From Planctomycetota bacterium (GTDB lineage Bacteria > Planctomycetota > Phycisphaerae > Sedimentisphaerales > Anaerohalosphaeraceae), in contig QNBS01000122.1 in assembly GCA_003644175.1 (NCBI GenBank), positions 1-7,129 of the forward strand: DNA of 7,129 nt. The letters are read 5' to 3'. The translations under genes were made by a program, and so were the position numbers. Under the pieces are notes generated by a model, which saw only the letters and a list, made by a program, of their open reading frames with translations, was not told the DNA's origin and did no database searches. Below, one piece after another: positions 5,255-7,129 of this stretch (position 1 is its first letter; every line of letters starts with the position of its first letter).

Positions 5255-6382
5255 TTCTATATCAGCCGGCTGTGGCGGGTTGGCGGTGGGTTTTAGCAGC
5301 TCATCGATGCGGGCTTTGTAAGCTTCTACGCTTCGGTCAGCGAGTTTTAGGCCGTTGATCATGATTGTGGGGGTTGCGTTGACGTTGCATCGCTTTGCCT
5401 CGGCTAAGTCGGTGGCGATAAGCTTGTCGATCTGCGCAGGATCGGCCATTACTTCGTCGAATTTGGCGAGGTCCAGCTTGAGTTGCCCGGCATACTCGCG
5501 CAGATCGGATATCTCCAGCTTGCTCGTCCCGGCCATGAGCCGGTCGTGCATCTTCCAGAACAGCTCAGAGCCGCCCTGCTGCATGGCCATCTGCGCCAAA
5601 GCGTGGGCGGGTTTGGCCTTCTTGTGGAAGCTCAGCGGCTTGTGCTTAAAGACAAGCCGGACCTGGTCCGGGTATGCAGCGAGAATCTCCTTGAGCCTGG
5701 GATACTCACGCGCACTGAACGGACACTGGAAATCGGCCCATGCAACGATGGTTACCGGCGCGTCGGCCTTGCCTAATATGGGTGATGAGTTGATCTTTAC
5801 GTCGTAAACCTTCGTATCGAGCTTTTTCGCGGCAGTTCGTGTTCGCGACGGCGCCGCGGCCGTGCGCGGATTATTCAAAGCAGCCAGGACCTTCCGCATA
5901 TCCGCCCGGAGAAGGTGCAGTTGGTGTTTTATGGCCGTCAGATCCTTGCGGAGCCAGCGTATCTCTTCGGAGTCGGTACGCTTGATCTCGAACGAAAAAT
6001 TCACACGCACCAGCTTGTTCGCCGGGTCGTTTGTCTCGAAGCGCACCATCCGCTTGACCGGCCCGGACTCGATCTTGCTCTTGTCGAACTTTATAATCAA
6101 CTCACCGCCCTCACCGGGCCCAAGTTCCTTCTCACCCTCAAACCCGGCAAAGCAATCGCAGGACCCGCTGATATTAGTAACCTCCAATGTCTCATCACCC
6201 TCGTTCATATAAGGGATAACACCCTTAATTTCCTGCTCGCCAACGGCAATAACACCAAGATCAATAGCCGCAGACTCAAGCCAAAGCTTCGGACCAACAG
6301 GCTCGGCAGCCTCCCCACCCGCAACCTGACCAAAAACAAAGCCACAAACACAAACAAAACCAAATAAAAGAATTCTTCTCAT
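5249..6382 (-). CDS. Secreted DUF1573 / coiled-coil / DsbA-like fusion protein with CPFS active site
   Basis: This is a 377-residue exported protein. A signal peptide covers about residues 1-26 (MRRILLFGF... ending near GEAAE). A DUF1573-type beta domain follows at about 33-133 (DLGVIAVGE at 41-49, SGSCDCF at 72-78, RFETNDP at 114-120). A charged coiled coil is predicted at about 139-170, then an Ala/Arg/Thr-rich linker. A DsbA/thioredoxin_4-type domain spans about 195-366. Its active site is FQCPFS, with Cys220 but Ser223 where the second cysteine normally lies, and ATPT at 336-339 gives the cis-Pro loop. Such domains handle thiols of periplasmic proteins; with one cysteine it may act as a monothiol isomerase/reductase, or bind without redox turnover. 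Other mature cysteines are 75, 77 and 332. Of two adjacent ATGs, 6382 lies 7 bases after GGAAGG and 6385 lies 4 bases after. It lies downstream of the LolA-like gene on the same strand. Confidence 0.88.
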   Translation of the reverse strand: MRRILLFGFVCVCGFVFGQVAGGEAAEPVGPKLWLESAAIDLGVIAVGEQEIKGVIPYMNEGDETLEVTNISGSCDCFAGFEGEKELGPGEGGELIIKFDKSKIESGPVKRMVRFETNDPANKLVRVNFSFEIKRTDSEEIRWLRKDLTAIKHQLHLLRADMRKVLAALNNPRTAAAPSRTRTAAKKLDTKVYDVKINSSPILGKADAPVTIVAWADFQCPFSAREYPRLKEILAAYPDQVRLVFKHKPLSFHKKAKPAHALAQMAMQQGGSELFWKMHDRLMAGTSKLEISDLREYAGQLKLDLAKFDEVMADPAQIDKLIATDLAEAKRCNVNATPTIMINGLKLADRSVEAYKARIDELLKPTANPPQPADIES

Positions 6383-6389
6383 CATAAAA

Positions 6390-6395
6390 CCTTCC
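6390..6395 (-). promoter_or_regulatory. Ribosome binding site of the DUF1573/DsbA-like gene
   Basis: GGAAGG on the minus strand precedes the paired ATGs at 6385 and 6382. It rules out the upstream in-frame TTG at 6397, which lies before it. Confidence 0.55.
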
Positions 6396-6400
6396 AACTG

Positions 6401-6429
6401 AATGTAATACCGTAATTTACAAATCTCAA
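6401..6429 (-). promoter_or_regulatory. Possible sigma-70-like promoter of the DUF1573/DsbA-like gene
   Basis: On the minus strand, TTGAGA (6429-6424) and TACATT (6406-6401) are 17 bases apart, matching 9 of 12 consensus positions. The predicted start near 6394 leaves a very short leader that would start inside or at the GGAAGG site. This is weaker than the other two promoters, and read-through from the upstream gene is equally possible. Confidence 0.35.
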
Positions 6430-6431
6430 GT

Positions 6432-7129
6432 TTACTTCTTCACCCTCTTGTCGATTATCTTATAGTCGCTGGGGATATTTAGGTCGAAATCGACATCCTT
6501 TAAATCTGCTATATTGATTCTTACTTTTGAAACGGTTAATGTAGCCTTGGTTTTTACTCTAATTCCTCTTCCTTCTGTTTGCGTTTTTACAGGAAACCAT
6601 ATATCACCTGATACTTTTTTGAATTTCAGCACTTTTCTAAATGAGGTAACTACCTCTTTTCCGTTTTTGTTCCAACTGACGTTTTCAACCGCTAATGGAG
6701 CATAATTTCTCGCAGGATCAAGCCAGTATGTAGTTCGAACCACTCCTGTTGCTTCAATTTGTATACGAACACATTCTGTATTCTCGAACTTTACTAAGTT
6801 TATACTTCTCGAAAACTCCGACGAAGGCTTGACCTTTGGGTCCATAAATATTTTCAAATACTCTGAAAAACTCGACACCTTCCCCTCCGTCAAAAAATTT
6901 AATATGAAGGGGCTCCCATAGGAACCCGCAGCCATCTTACTCCAGATAGTGTCAGATCGACTTGATACGATTGTGCATTCTTTGACTTCCGATGTCTGGC
7001 CTTTTAAGGACTTGCTATGAACAAGTCTCTTGCCCTGTTTACCATTATAGCTTAGTGCATATGTCTTCTCGCTTATAGCTTTTGGGCCGCGTCTCTCAAT
7101 AAAAACATCTATTTTCATCTTGCCTTTTC
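6432..7129 (-). CDS. LolA-like periplasmic protein (5' end beyond window)
   Basis: The frame is open to the right edge without a stop, so the start is probably outside the window. ATG 7118 has AAAGG upstream and could serve, but the product would lack a signal peptide and would begin in what looks like a mid-domain beta strand. The visible 228+ residues alternate beta strands and short turns. Landmarks are a TTYWLDPARNYAPL segment, then KVSGDIWFPVKTQTEGRG, then a C-terminal ADLKDVDFDLNIPSDYKI pattern. This arrangement resembles LolA/outer-membrane-lipoprotein-sorting-like proteins common as paralogues in planctomycetes; the match is by fold-like pattern and not by a diagnostic motif. Its function is unknown, probably periplasmic binding of a hydrophobic ligand. 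GC is about 39% over a counted 300-bp stretch, against about 60% in the activator gene. The stop is 46 bp upstream of the DsbA-like gene. Confidence 0.6.
   Translation of the reverse strand, partial: KGKMKIDVFIERRGPKAISEKTYALSYNGKQGKRLVHSKSLKGQTSEVKECTIVSSRSDTIWSKMAAGSYGSPFILNFLTEGKVSSFSEYLKIFMDPKVKPSSEFSRSINLVKFENTECVRIQIEATGVVRTTYWLDPARNYAPLAVENVSWNKNGKEVVTSFRKVLKFKKVSGDIWFPVKTQTEGRGIRVKTKATLTVSKVRINIADLKDVDFDLNIPSDYKIIDKRVKK

Overview
The window holds seven protein genes in three blocks, two of them cut by the window edges. Gene content points to a Gram-negative-type bacterium with a periplasm, sigma-54 and c-di-GMP signalling. A DUF1573 domain joined to a DsbA-like domain, a LolA-like protein and a planctomycete-style hypothetical lipoprotein suggest Planctomycetota (possibly Phycisphaerae-like). 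That assignment is inference only. No rRNA, tRNA, insertion sequence, CRISPR array or phage gene was seen.

Left block, minus strand (1-2281): a short PilZ-domain protein, an unrecognised lipoprotein, and a DUF362-family protein that runs off the left edge. The last two overlap by 4 bases and are probably co-transcribed. A strong sigma-70-like promoter lies directly on the lipoprotein start, so pilZ may or may not share a transcript with them.

Control region (2282-2708): a divergent, non-coding 427-bp stretch. It holds a sigma-54-type promoter facing pilZ, a sigma-70-like promoter facing the kinase gene, and two copies of a 20-bp dyad of the form ACGTTG-N8-CAACAT. One dyad lies at enhancer distance from the sigma-54 promoter. 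The other lies just upstream of the kinase promoter.

Middle block, plus strand (2709-5254): a soluble PAS-containing NtrB-type histidine kinase and an NtrC-type sigma-54 activator, 11 bp apart. The simplest model is a local circuit. The kinase phosphorylates the activator, which binds the dyads, controls its own operon and drives sigma-54 transcription of the divergent c-di-GMP-binding PilZ gene. Only the DNA elements and protein motifs are visible; the wiring is inferred.

Right block, minus strand (5249-7129): a secreted DUF1573/coiled-coil/DsbA-like protein whose active site reads CPFS instead of CxxC, preceded by an AT-rich, 5'-truncated LolA-like protein gene. The activator gene and the DsbA-like gene converge and overlap by 6 bp at their stop codons.
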